Below, one piece after another: positions 34,613-42,685 of a DNA stretch of 64,000 nt. The DNA is taken from the NCBI RefSeq assembly GCF_003610405.1, contig NZ_RAQC01000001.1, positions 2,046,001 to 2,110,000 of the forward strand. Reading direction: 5' to 3'. Position 1 is the first letter of the stretch, and each line of letters starts with the position of its first letter. The stretch comes from Microbacterium sp. AG238 (GTDB lineage Bacteria; Actinomycetota; Actinomycetes; Actinomycetales; Microbacteriaceae). The position numbers and the translations under genes were made by a program. A model generated the notes under the pieces. The model searched no databases and was not told the origin of the DNA. It worked only from the letters and a program-made list of their open reading frames with translations.

Positions 34613-35065
34613 ATGGCAAAGCTGATTCTCACGAACGAGGTCGCCGGGCTCGGAAGCGCCGGTGACGTCATCGAGGTCAAGAACGGGTACGCCCGTAACT
34701 ACCTCGTCCCCCAGGGCTACGCCGTGGCCTGGACCCGCGGTGGCGAGAAGCAGGTGGCGTCCATCCGCGCCGCCCGCGAAGCCCGCGCGATCCACGACCA
34801 CGAAGAGGCCGTGGCCCTCAAGAACAACCTCGAGTCGAACAAGGTCAAGCTGGCGGTCAAGGCCGGCGCTGAAGGTCGTCTGTTCGGTGCGGTCAAGCCC
34901 GCCGACGTGGCAGACGCCGTCAAGGCTGCTGGTCTGGGCGACCTCGACAAGCGCAAGATCCACATCACCTCGCCGATCAAGGCCGTGGGCGAGCACGAGG
35001 CGACCATTCGCCTGCGTGACGACCTCACCGCTGTGATCACCCTGCAGGTGGTCGCCGCCAAGTAA
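34613..35065 (+). CDS. rplI: 50S ribosomal protein L9
   Basis: 150 aa from ATG 34613 (AAGGAG 9 nt upstream). The N-terminal domain [37 protein letters not shown] (in parts), a connecting helix (about 42-75) and the C-terminal 23S-binding domain with [18 protein letters not shown] are complete. It is the last gene of the ribosomal cluster and is followed by a strong terminator. Confidence 0.97.
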   Translation: MAKLILTNEVAGLGSAGDVIEVKNGYARNYLVPQGYAVAWTRGGEKQVASIRAAREARAIHDHEEAVALKNNLESNKVKLAVKAGAEGRLFGAVKPADVADAVKAAGLGDLDKRKIHITSPIKAVGEHEATIRLRDDLTAVITLQVVAAK

Positions 35066-35081
35066 TACCTGGCGCACCCGT

Positions 35082-35117
35082 ACGGATGCCGCGGACCTTC
35101 GGGTTCGCGGCATCCGT
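35082..35117 (+). terminator. Intrinsic terminator after rplI
   Basis: ACGGATGCCGCG (35082-35093) pairs perfectly with CGCGGCATCCGT (35106-35117); the stem extends inward to a cTTCGg tetraloop, and TCGTTT follows. It closes the rpsF-ssb-rpsR-rplI transcript. From here to 35461 no gene is seen, only the palindromic repeats at 35152 and 35288. Confidence 0.85.
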
Positions 35118-35151
35118 CGTTTCCGGGTGGGTGTCGCCGCGCGTGCGCGCG

Positions 35152-35221
35152 TGCAAGGTTTCAGACGCGACACCCCGTCAACGGATGGCGTGAGCCGGGG
35201 TGTCGGTGTCGATCCGTTGCA
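35152..35221. repeat. 70-bp palindromic repeat, family B copy 1
   Basis: Left arm 35152-35177 (TGCAAGG ... GACACCCCG) is complementary at about 18 of 26 positions to right arm 35196-35221 (CGGGGTGTC ... GATCCGTTGCA), with an 18-nt loop. The same design recurs at 35288. Confidence 0.7.
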
Positions 35222-35287
35222 TCCCGGCCCGCTGCACCACCGGGAGCCGGACGACCCGAACGGCCCGGACGACCCGGCGCGCGCGGA

Positions 35288-35357
35288 TGCAATGGTTCTG
35301 GTCCGACACCCCGGTGAGGGATGCCGTGGCCCCGCGTGTCGGTGACGATCCCTTGCA
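35288..35357. repeat. 70-bp palindromic repeat, family B copy 2
   Basis: Left arm 35288-35313 (TGCAATGG ... CCGACACCCCG) and right arm 35332-35357 (CCGCGTGTCGG ... CCCTTGCA), separated by 18 nt, as in copy 1. A possible degenerate relative beginning TGCAAGGGATCGCGGC lies at 63936 near the right end of the window. Confidence 0.7.
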
Positions 35358-35461
35358 TCGCGGCGCGGCGCCGTGAGCGCGGCATCCGCCCGAGGGCAGG
35401 CCGGAGCGGATGCCGCAGGCTGTGGGCCCGCGGCATCCGCTGTGTCCGAGCTGGCGGTGTG

Positions 35462-37090
35462 TCAGACGGTGGAGCGACGGCGCAGCGCGACGAGGACGAG
35501 CCCCATCAGCGTGAGCGCCAGGGCGCCGAGGCCGAGTGCCACCGGGGTCTCACCACCGGTCTTGGCGAGCGCCAGCGGCCGAGCCGACGCCGCCGAGGCC
35601 GACGTGCCGACCACGGTGGTGCCGTTCATGCTCGACGTCGTCGAGACCGCCGGGGTTCCGTCGGTGCCATCCGTGCCGGGCGTCGTGCCCGGGTCGGTGC
35701 CGGGCGTCGTGCCCGGGTCGGTGCCGGGGTCGGTTCCCGGTTCGGTGCCGGGGTCGGTTCCCGGGTCGGTTCCCGGGTCGGTGCCCGGGTCAGTTCCGGG
35801 GTCGGTGCCCGGGTCAGTTCCGGGGTCGGTGCCCGGGCCGGCCGGGGTGACGACCTCGGTCGTCGAGTCGCCGATCACCGAGATCGCGGTTCCGGTCAGT
35901 GAGATCGGCGCCGTGATCGGAAGCACCAGCTGGGTGCCGCCGAGGATGCCGTCCGAGCCGCTGGTCGATGCGCCCGGCGTGGAACCCGCACCGCCGTTGC
36001 CGCTGGTGGTGGTGTCGGTGGTGGCGTCGCCGATGACCGAGACGGCGGTGCCGCTGAGGTCGATCGGTGCGGTGATGGGGGCGAGTACCTGGGTGCCGCC
36101 GAGGATCCCGTCGGTGCCGTTGGTGGTTGCCTCGGGCGAGGTGCCCGTGGTTCCGGTGCCCGTGGTGCCGCCGGTCGCGCCGCTGGTGGTGGTGTCGGTG
36201 GTGGCGTCGCCGATGACGGAGACGGCGGTGCCGGTCAGGTCGATCGGTGCGGTGATGGGGGCGAGTACCTGGGTGCCGCCGAGGATCCCGTCGGTGCCGT
36301 TGGTGGTCGCCGCGGGCGTGGTGCCCGTGGTGCCGCCGTTGCCGCCGGTCGCACCGCTGGTGGTGGTGTCGGTGGTGGCGTCGCCGATGACCGAGACGGC
36401 GGTGCCGCTGAGGTCGATCGGTGCGGTGATGGGGGCGAGTACCTGGGTGCCGCCGAGGATCCCGTCGGTGCCGTCGGTGGTTGCCTCGGGCGAGGTGCCC
36501 GTGGTTCCCGTGCCCGTGGTGCCGCCGCTCGCGCCGCTGGTGGTGGTGTCGGTGGTGGCGTCGCCGATGACCGAGACGGCGGTGCCGCTGAGGTCGATCG
36601 GCGCGTTCACCGGGGCGACGACCTGAGTGCCGGAGGCGACGCCATCTGTCCCGTCGGTTTCGGCAGCCGGTGCCGGGGCGGGCTGCGCGGGTGCGGGAGC
36701 CGGTTCGGCCGACCCGCTGCCGCCGTCCGCCGATGACGTGCTGTCACCGATGACGGAGACAGAGGTGCCCTCGACCGTCACCGGCACCGAGACGCTGATG
36801 AGCGCCTGCGACCCCGAGCCGACGCCATCCGCGCCGCTCGTCGAGCCGCTGGGGGCCGGTGCCGACTGCGGTGCGCTCGCCCCCGAGGCCGAGCTGTCAG
36901 CGTCACCGAGGACGGCGAGGGAGGTCCCGCTGACCGTGATCGGCACGTCGACGGAGATGAGGCCCTGGGTGCCCGAGAGCAGCCCGTCCTCTCCCGAGGT
37001 GTCGGCCGCGTGGGCGACCGATGCGCCGAGGATCGTGATCCCCCCGGCGAGGAGCGTGCCCCAGACGGCACGCGAGACGATGGTGTTCAT
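35462..37090 (-). CDS. Wall-anchored protein with seven Cys-free chaplin-like repeats
   Basis: 542 aa. Signal peptide 1-29 (VWGTLLAGGITILGASVAHA), then seven repeats of about 33-35 residues with pattern DGxLxGTQxLxPIxxPIxLxGTxxxVIGD, joined by Gly/Thr/Ser linkers. The pattern follows chaplin domains (GVLSGNxxQVPVxVPVNxCGNxVxVIGLL) but lacks both cysteines. A long PGTD repeat (about 14 units) then leads to the sorting signal LAKTG (508-512), a hydrophobic helix and RRR, typical of a sortase E substrate. AAGGAGAG precedes ATG 37090. A hydrophobic or amyloid-like surface coat is the natural inference. The downstream stop abuts the family B repeats. Confidence 0.8.
   Translation of the reverse strand: MNTIVSRAVWGTLLAGGITILGASVAHAADTSGEDGLLSGTQGLISVDVPITVSGTSLAVLGDADSSASGASAPQSAPAPSGSTSGADGVGSGSQALISVSVPVTVEGTSVSVIGDSTSSADGGSGSAEPAPAPAQPAPAPAAETDGTDGVASGTQVVAPVNAPIDLSGTAVSVIGDATTDTTTSGASGGTTGTGTTGTSPEATTDGTDGILGGTQVLAPITAPIDLSGTAVSVIGDATTDTTTSGATGGNGGTTGTTPAATTNGTDGILGGTQVLAPITAPIDLTGTAVSVIGDATTDTTTSGATGGTTGTGTTGTSPEATTNGTDGILGGTQVLAPITAPIDLSGTAVSVIGDATTDTTTSGNGGAGSTPGASTSGSDGILGGTQLVLPITAPISLTGTAISVIGDSTTEVVTPAGPGTDPGTDPGTDPGTDPGTDPGTDPGTDPGTEPGTDPGTDPGTTPGTDPGTTPGTDGTDGTPAVSTTSSMNGTTVVGTSASAASARPLALAKTGGETPVALGLGALALTLMGLVLVALRRRSTV
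35683..35838 (-). repeat. 12-bp tandem repeat encoding PGTD units
   Basis: About a dozen units of a GGGTCGGTGCCC-like 12-mer in the C-terminal stalk of the wall-anchored protein. Such short in-frame arrays change length by slippage, so stalk length may vary between strains. Confidence 0.85.
36001..36606 (-). repeat. Near-identical ~180-bp tandem repeats coding chaplin-like units
   Basis: The segment beginning CGCTGGTGGTGGTGTCGG recurs at 36001, 36181, 36355 and 36535, giving periods of 180, 174 and 180 bp. Near identity at DNA level implies recent duplication or gene conversion within the coding region. This is not a CRISPR array. Confidence 0.9.
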
Positions 37091-37170
37091 GATTGTTCTC
37101 TCCTTGAGACTGACGAATGAATGGCGCGAAGCGCCGGGGGTCGTGCCGCGTTGATGCGGCCGACCGCTCG

Positions 37171-38289
37171 TCAGTCAGGAGAGACGTCAGTGGGGTAGAC
37201 GGGCGAGATCGGGCCCGTCGAGTCCATGAGGCGTCCGCGAAGGCGGGGCAGCAGAACGGCCGTCGCTCCGAACGCGAAGAGGGCTGCGGTGACACCGCCT
37301 GCGGCACCCGCCGCGCCGGCGGAAGCCGAGCCGGGAACGTTGACGGGAAGTCCGCCGGACATCGGGATGTCGAGCGCGAGTACCTGCTCGCCGATGGACG
37401 GCGCGGCGCCAATGGCGGCCCCGACGGCCTCGGATGCGGGCGCGAGCGCGTGCGCCGACGCCACGAGCGTCGCGAGAATGCCCGACCGATCGCCCCCTGA
37501 GGTCGGCGTCGCCGCAGCCTCGAGGATGCCGTCCGCGGCCGTGGCGACCGCGTTCACGGGCGAACCGGTCGCGACTCCGGGCTCGAGGTCGTTGCCGGGA
37601 ATCAGCGGAATCATCGGCTGGTGACCGCCGGGCAGGACGGCATCCGTGATCGGGATGATGGCGGGCGACAGTGCGTCGGTGACCGGCATCAGGGCGTCGG
37701 TCACGGGAGTGAGTGCCGACGTGACGGGCGCCAGAGCACCTTCGACCATGCCGAGCACAGGAGCCAGTGGGGCGCCGACGGTCTCGGTCAGCGGCGACAG
37801 CGAGGCGACCACCGGAGCCACGGCGGGCGCGACCGCCTCGGTGACGGGCGCAGCGACATCCGACACCTTCTCCACGACCGGGGCGACCGTGCTCGCGACC
37901 GGCTCGATGACGTCGGCGACCGGTTGAACTGCCGGGGCGACGACGTTCTGCACGACGGGCTCGACCACATCGCGAACGACGGGCTCGACGACCGGCGCCA
38001 CGACGGGCGGCGCCGACGAGACGACGGGGGCGACGGCCTGCACGACGGGTTCCGCGACGCGCGCGACGGGCTGGACGACCGTGTCGAGCACGGGCGCGAC
38101 GATATCGTCCACCGCCCGATCGACGGGCGCGGTGACGGCTGACACGATGCCCTGCAGCGGGCTGCTCTCGTCATCGGCGGCGTAGGTCGTGGGCGCGAAC
38201 GCGAGAGAGAGCGCCGTCCAAGCGAAGGCGAGGCCGAGGCCGGTGCCGAGAATCGGCACCCAGCGCGGAGCGCGGCGGTGCTGTTCCAT
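37171..38289 (-). CDS. Secreted Val/Ala/Pro-rich repetitive protein
   Basis: 372 aa. Signal peptide about 1-38 (LGLAFAWTALSLAFAPTTYA). Residues about 45-215 are built from short repeats of the form PVVxxVVxPVV (EPVVRDVVEPVVQNVVAPAV is one stretch), giving regularly spaced Pro with hydrophobic pairs. A Gly/Ala-rich hydrophobic helix (about 328-350) and an Arg-containing tail close the protein, so it may be membrane tethered. ATG 38289 follows GGGGGAGGTGAT. It is encoded 80 bp upstream of the chaplin-like gene on the same strand, so both are probably co-expressed surface components. No enzyme domain is seen. Confidence 0.7.
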   Translation of the reverse strand: MEQHRRAPRWVPILGTGLGLAFAWTALSLAFAPTTYAADDESSPLQGIVSAVTAPVDRAVDDIVAPVLDTVVQPVARVAEPVVQAVAPVVSSAPPVVAPVVEPVVRDVVEPVVQNVVAPAVQPVADVIEPVASTVAPVVEKVSDVAAPVTEAVAPAVAPVVASLSPLTETVGAPLAPVLGMVEGALAPVTSALTPVTDALMPVTDALSPAIIPITDAVLPGGHQPMIPLIPGNDLEPGVATGSPVNAVATAADGILEAAATPTSGGDRSGILATLVASAHALAPASEAVGAAIGAAPSIGEQVLALDIPMSGGLPVNVPGSASAGAAGAAGGVTAALFAFGATAVLLPRLRGRLMDSTGPISPVYPTDVSPD

Positions 38290-38327
38290 GACGAGCGATC
38301 ACCTCCCCCGAGAGCGTCGTCATCGTT

Positions 38328-38347
38328 GGCACGGGACAACCCGTGCC
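38328..38347. promoter_or_regulatory. Perfect hairpin in the leader of the Val/Pro-rich protein gene
   Basis: GGCACGGG (38328-38335) and CCCGTGCC (38340-38347) enclose a 4-nt loop, 39 bp upstream of the minus-strand start. It could be a leader structure or a protein-binding site. No known riboswitch class was recognised. Confidence 0.4.
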
Positions 38348-38534
38348 TTCGGGTACTGCTTGGCGCAAAAACATACTCCTGTCGATCCGTCGTGTCTAGG
38401 TTTCCCTGAGTTCATCATGAGCTTTCGCTGAGGCGGACTCGCCGGAGCGCTCGGGCCGACTTGACAAGGCGGTCGTTTTACACAAGCGAGTCCCCAGATG
38501 AACAACCTTCAAGTCAGACTTCAACTGGGATCGC

Positions 38535-38675
38535 CATCCACAGGCTGGGGAAACTAAAAACCCTGATCAAGAGGCTATTAATTACGAAGTTTCCACGTAT
38601 CCCCGGGCGTTTTCCACAGGACTTCTTCACAACCGTCGCGGCGTTTCCCGCATCCTCTCCACAGAGTTATCCACA
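38535..38675. promoter_or_regulatory. Cluster of DnaA-box-like sites upstream of dnaB
   Basis: A consensus DnaA box TTATCCACA is at 38667-38675. Close relatives are TTTTCCACA (38610-38618), CTCTCCACA (38655-38663), CCATCCACA (38535-38543) and a GTTTCCACG near 38589. The surrounding 38490-38620 is unusually AT-rich for this window and has no coding potential. It could regulate dnaB or titrate DnaA. Confidence 0.55.
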
Positions 38676-38751
38676 GGTCGGTTTGCGGGTGTCGGACGCC
38701 CTCCATACCGTGTACTCCGGCTCGGTCACAGGCCAGGATGCGGGGGTGCGG

Positions 38752-40122
38752 ATGTCGATCGCGGACATCTCTGACGACAGGCTCGGCGGACGGCGCGAAC
38801 CCGATCGCACCCCGCCGCACGACATGCTGGCCGAGCAGAGCACGCTCGGCGGAATGCTGCTGTCGAAGGATGCCGTCGCCGACGTCATCGAGACGCTCCG
38901 AGGCACCGACTTCTACGTGCCCAAGCACGAACTCATCTACGAGGCGCTGCTCTCGCTGTACTCCCACGGCGAGCCGACCGACGTCGTCGCCGTCACCGAC
39001 GAGCTCATCAAGAACGGCGAACTGCAGCGGGCCGGCGGCGCCGACTACCTCCACACCCTCACCTCGATCGTTCCCACCGCGGCGAACGCCGGCTACTACG
39101 CGACGATCGTCAACGAGCGCGCGCTGCTGCGCCGCCTCGTCGAGGCTGGAACTCGCATCGTCCAGATGGGCTACAACGGTCAGGGCGACGCGGTCGACCT
39201 CGTCAACAATGCGCAGGCCGAGATCTACTCGGTGACCGGTGCCGAGAAGGCCGAAGACTACGTCCCCCTCGAGGTCGCCGTCACCGCGGCCATCGACGAC
39301 ATCGAGGCCGCGCGTGGCCGTGACGGTCAGATGACCGGCATCCCGACCGGCTTCTCGGGTCTCGACCAGCTGACCAACGGCCTGCATCCCGGTCAGATGA
39401 TCGTCGTGGCGGCACGACCCGCCATGGGTAAGTCGACGCTCGCGCTCGACTTCGCCCGTGCGGCGGCGATCAAGAACAACTCGCCGACGATCTTCTTCTC
39501 GCTCGAGATGGGTCGCAGTGAGATCGCGATGCGCCTCATGAGCGCCGAGGGTGCCGTGCCGCTGCAGTCGATGCGTAAGGGAACGCTCGACTCGCGCGAC
39601 TGGACCACGGTCGCTGCCACCCGCGGCCGCATCAACGATGCCCCCCTCTACATCGACGACAGCCCCAACATGACGCTCGTCGAGATCCGGGCGAAGTGCC
39701 GCCGGCTCAAGCAGCGCGTGGGGCTCAAGATGGTCGTGATCGACTATCTGCAGCTGATGACGAGCGGTAAGCGCGTCGAGTCGCGTCAGCAGGAGGTCTC
39801 GGAGTTCTCGCGCGCGCTGAAGCTGCTCGCGAAGGAGCTGCAGGTTCCCGTCATCGCACTGTCGCAGCTGAACCGTGGTGCCGAGCAGCGTGCCGATAAG
39901 AAACCCGCGATCAGCGACCTGCGTGAGTCGGGCTCGATCGAGCAGGACGCCGACATCGTCATCCTGCTGCACCGTGAAGCAGCGTACGAGAAGGACAGCC
40001 CTCGCGCCGGTGAGGCCGACCTGATCGTCGCGAAGCACCGTAACGGTCCGACCGACACGGTGACTGTGGCGTTCCAGGGCCACTTCTCGCGCTTCACGGA
40101 CATGGCGGTCGGGATGGACTGA
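38752..40122 (+). CDS. dnaB: Replicative DNA helicase
   Basis: 456 aa from ATG 38752 (MSIADISDDRLGG). The open frame extends to 38461, but that part is translated DnaA-box DNA and does not resemble DnaB, so the shorter start is preferred; GTG 38746 is an alternative. The N-terminal domain starts at PPHDMLAEQSTLGGML; the RecA-like ATPase has Walker A ARPAMGKST, Walker B MVVIDYLQLM and the arginine-finger region DLRESGSIEQDADIV. No intein interrupts it. It unwinds DNA ahead of the fork as a hexamer. Confidence 0.97.
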   Translation: MSIADISDDRLGGRREPDRTPPHDMLAEQSTLGGMLLSKDAVADVIETLRGTDFYVPKHELIYEALLSLYSHGEPTDVVAVTDELIKNGELQRAGGADYLHTLTSIVPTAANAGYYATIVNERALLRRLVEAGTRIVQMGYNGQGDAVDLVNNAQAEIYSVTGAEKAEDYVPLEVAVTAAIDDIEAARGRDGQMTGIPTGFSGLDQLTNGLHPGQMIVVAARPAMGKSTLALDFARAAAIKNNSPTIFFSLEMGRSEIAMRLMSAEGAVPLQSMRKGTLDSRDWTTVAATRGRINDAPLYIDDSPNMTLVEIRAKCRRLKQRVGLKMVVIDYLQLMTSGKRVESRQQEVSEFSRALKLLAKELQVPVIALSQLNRGAEQRADKKPAISDLRESGSIEQDADIVILLHREAAYEKDSPRAGEADLIVAKHRNGPTDTVTVAFQGHFSRFTDMAVGMD

Positions 40123-40195
40123 ACGGTCAGCCGACGACCGTTATAGTCCAATGCGCGGAATCGCGCGCATCCCGCCGCGGCCCGTTGGGAGTCTG

Positions 40196-40543
40196 ATGCC
40201 GTTCCGCAGTAAAGAGACGCTCGAGCGTTGGCTCGACGAGTTCCACGATCAGCGCGGAGCCGGTGAACTGATCCGTGTCCTCGTTCAGGACGGTTCCGAG
40301 GGATCCGATACCGGGCTCGTCGTCGTGCCGCTCGCGAACTCGTCCGTGTCGGTGTTCATGGAACCCATCGAGATCGGTGACGCGCGCTGGCGGATCACCA
40401 TCGAGCCGCAACCCGACTTCACGATCCTGAGCAGCTTCCAGATGCACGCGCTGGCCGCCGAGTTCACTGTCGCAGCCGAGCTCTGTTCGTTCCTCGAGGC
40501 GAAATCGCTCGGTCACGAGGAAGACGACCTCGACGAGTCGTGA
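40196..40543 (+). CDS. Conserved hypothetical protein, 115 aa
   Basis: Small acidic soluble protein from ATG 40196 (MPFRSKETLERWLDEFHD). Segments LIRVLVQDGSEG, VSVFMEPIEIGDARWRITIEPQPDF and HALAAEFTVAAELCSFLE suggest a compact alpha/beta fold without known motifs. A -10-like TATAGT at 40143 lies between it and dnaB, after a 7-bp inverted repeat AACGGTC/GACCGTT (40122-40142), so it may have its own promoter. It overlaps the ATP-grasp gene by 4 bp. The function is unknown. Confidence 0.65.
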   Translation: MPFRSKETLERWLDEFHDQRGAGELIRVLVQDGSEGSDTGLVVVPLANSSVSVFMEPIEIGDARWRITIEPQPDFTILSSFQMHALAAEFTVAAELCSFLEAKSLGHEEDDLDES

Positions 40544-41442
40544 CCGTCCGAACGCCTCACGTCCGCTGGCGCGAGCGCAGTCGGCTGGTACGGATGCTGC
40601 GCCTGTGGCGCACCCGCAACCCGACGACGTTCCGCGAGAAGGTGCGCTACAAGATGCTGCGCGACCGCCGTAGCCTCATCGTCACTTTCGCCGACAAGGC
40701 TGCCGTCCGTGATCATGTCGCTTCGCTCGTCGGCGAGCAGTACCTGCCCCGGGTGTACGCGATCGTCGACGGCCCGCAGCGACTGCTGAACCTCGATTGG
40801 CCCGAGTCGTACGTCGTGAAGCCGACGCACGGCAGCGGTGCCGCACTCGTCGTCTCGCCGACCGCGCCGGCCGACGCCCGCCTCCCCGAGGCGCGCTGGG
40901 GGTGGGTCTACCGGCACGTGCGGCCGGAACAGGCGAACCCGCACGAGATCGCTGCGATCGCCGCGGGCTGGCTCGAGAAGCTCTACGGCCAGGGGCCGAA
41001 CCGCGAGTGGGTCTACGGGCAGGTGCCGCGCCGCGTCATCGTCGAAGAGTTCTTGGTCGGTGGCGATGGCGGCGTCCCGGACGACTACAAGCTCTTCGTC
41101 TTCCACGGACGATGCCACTTCATCCAGGTCGACGGCGGACGCTTCGGCGCGCGCACGCAGGACTTCTTCCGACCCGATTGGACCCGCATCCCGATGAGCG
41201 GCGGCCCGCCCTGGGCTGATCCCGAGCGCTCGCGACCCGCGCATCTCGACGAGATGATCGACATCGCCGAGCGCCTCGGCGAGGGCACGGACTTCGTGCG
41301 CGTCGATCTGTACGACGTCGCCGGTCGCGTCGTGTTCGGCGAACTCACGAGCTTCCCGGCCGGCGGCGACAGCCCGTTCGAGCCGGAGTCGTACAACGCC
41401 GAGTTCGGACGACCCTGGACCGTGCCGCGGCGCTACCGCTGA
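40540..41442 (+). CDS. TupA-like ATP-grasp protein
   Basis: 300 aa from GTG 40540. The order of TupA-like ATP-grasp proteins is clear: FREKVRYKMLRDRR, FADKAAVRDHVASLVGEQYLPRVY (two pieces), YVVKPTHGSG (nucleotide loop), RVIVEEFL, DDYKLFVFHGRCHFIQVDGGRF, FVRVDLYDVAGRVVFGELTSFPAGG (in parts, with metal ligands). The family founder takes part in teichuronopeptide synthesis, joining amino acids to a cell-envelope polymer. A cell-wall glycan modification role is therefore plausible. It is translationally coupled to the preceding 115-aa protein. Confidence 0.8.
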   Translation: MTVRTPHVRWRERSRLVRMLRLWRTRNPTTFREKVRYKMLRDRRSLIVTFADKAAVRDHVASLVGEQYLPRVYAIVDGPQRLLNLDWPESYVVKPTHGSGAALVVSPTAPADARLPEARWGWVYRHVRPEQANPHEIAAIAAGWLEKLYGQGPNREWVYGQVPRRVIVEEFLVGGDGGVPDDYKLFVFHGRCHFIQVDGGRFGARTQDFFRPDWTRIPMSGGPPWADPERSRPAHLDEMIDIAERLGEGTDFVRVDLYDVAGRVVFGELTSFPAGGDSPFEPESYNAEFGRPWTVPRRYR

Positions 41443-41474
41443 GCGGTGCCCGCGACGCCGATACGCTCTCGACC

Positions 41475-42503
41475 ATGACCGATCGTCTGCTGTATCTCGC
41501 GCGGACGTTGTCGCGCACCAAGCGCAAAGACTACGAGAACTACGTGCTCGGCGCCGTGTGGAACCGGCTCTCGGCCGAGACCCGCGCGCACATCAAGCCG
41601 GTGTCGCAGCAGACGGTCCGCGCGAGCGACGGAGGGCTCTTCTACCTCGACCTCTTCTTTCCCCAACTCAACATCGCCGTGGAATGCGATGAGCTGCATC
41701 ATCTCCGTCAGAAGGCGGACGACACCCTGCGCGAGAGCAGCGTGCGTGCGACGTTGGATCCTGTGGAAGACCCCGATGTCTTCGCCACCATCACGGCCAT
41801 CTCCGCCGACGCCGGCTGCCGAATTCTCCGCGTTCCGGTTCCGGAGGCGCCGAAGGCGGCCGGAAAGGGTCCGGCCGTATCCGCACCCGCCCACACGCTC
41901 AGCCTCGAGGCGTTCGAGAAGGCCATCGACGCGCAGGTGGCAGAGATCGAAGCCGCTTCGCGAGAGGCGCGCTCGCGAAGCGGCTTCGTGAGCTGGAACG
42001 AGCTGGACGCCCGCGATGAGCCGGAGCTCTTCTACCGCGAGCGCACGGAGTTCGCGGTGGAGGATGCCGTGGTGTTCTCGACCATCGGCGAGATCTGCAA
42101 CGTTCTGCTCGGCGCCGGCTACTCTTCCGGCCTCACCCGCACCCGCGGCTACTTCACTCCGCGATCGCTCGCGGCGACGCGGCGGTCGTCGAACGATCTG
42201 TCCGATGTCAAGCTGTGGTGCCCCTCAGAGGTGCGTGTTTCCGGAGCCCGAGCCGCATGGGGCAACACCATCTCTCCCGACGGACAGGAGTTGCGGGAGC
42301 ATGACCGGCGAAGTGACGCGGAGAGGGCGAAAGCCGGCCGCGCTGCGGCGGATCATCCGCGGATCACCTTCCTCAAGGTCAAAGACCCCGTCACCGGGCG
42401 CAGCGGCTACCGCTTCGTCGGACTCTTCCGGCCCCACTCCGTGGACGGCGCCGTGCGCGTCTACCGCCGATCCGAGACCCGCTTCCCCCTCATCGGAAGA
42501 TGA
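41475..42503 (+). CDS. AbaSI/PvuRts1I-like modification-dependent endonuclease
   Basis: 342 aa. The N-terminal part (1-130) begins TLSRTKRKDYENYVLGAVWNRL and contains YLDLFFPQLNIAVECDELHHL, a Vsr/PD-(D/E)xK-type core (Asp59, Glu70, Asp72, His75/76 as candidate catalytic residues). The C-terminal part (about 165-342: FVSWNELDARDEPELFYRER, STIGEICNVLLGAGYSSG, RGYFTPRSLAATRRSSNDLSDVKLWCP in parts) matches the SRA-like domain of the AbaSI/PvuRts1I family, which reads 5-hydroxymethyl- or glucosyl-hydroxymethylcytosine and cuts at a distance. It would act as a stand-alone type IV anti-phage enzyme. No methyltransferase or other defence gene adjoins. Family assignment is from memory of the motifs. 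Confidence 0.65.
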   Translation: MTDRLLYLARTLSRTKRKDYENYVLGAVWNRLSAETRAHIKPVSQQTVRASDGGLFYLDLFFPQLNIAVECDELHHLRQKADDTLRESSVRATLDPVEDPDVFATITAISADAGCRILRVPVPEAPKAAGKGPAVSAPAHTLSLEAFEKAIDAQVAEIEAASREARSRSGFVSWNELDARDEPELFYRERTEFAVEDAVVFSTIGEICNVLLGAGYSSGLTRTRGYFTPRSLAATRRSSNDLSDVKLWCPSEVRVSGARAAWGNTISPDGQELREHDRRSDAERAKAGRAAADHPRITFLKVKDPVTGRSGYRFVGLFRPHSVDGAVRVYRRSETRFPLIGR

Positions 42504-42685
42504 GGGGCCGCTGCAGCCGCCGACGGCTCGGGCGTTCGCGCAGATCGGCGATCGCCTCGTCGCTGACACGATCGGGGGCGTGATGCTCGTTCGTCACGCC
42601 CCGAGTATTCCGCTCGCGCCGCCGGATCGCAGACGCTTGTCAAGCCGCTACGGGTTTCGCGGTGCCGCGACCTAGCGTTCGCGGA

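Noticed and set aside
35127..35436. Short open frames between rplI and the wall-protein gene
   Set aside because: They lie across the palindromic repeats and have no ribosome sites or protein-like composition.
35683..36606. Regular repeats considered as a CRISPR array
   Set aside because: The repeats are in frame within one gene, have 12-bp and ~180-bp periods, and lack unique spacers; no cas genes are present.
38290..38400. Possible c-di-AMP or other riboswitch before the Val/Pro-rich protein gene
   Set aside because: Only one simple hairpin is visible; no conserved riboswitch core was recognised.
38461..38751. N-terminal extension of the dnaB frame
   Set aside because: The extra 97 residues are translated DnaA-box DNA and do not resemble DnaB; the core protein begins at 38752.
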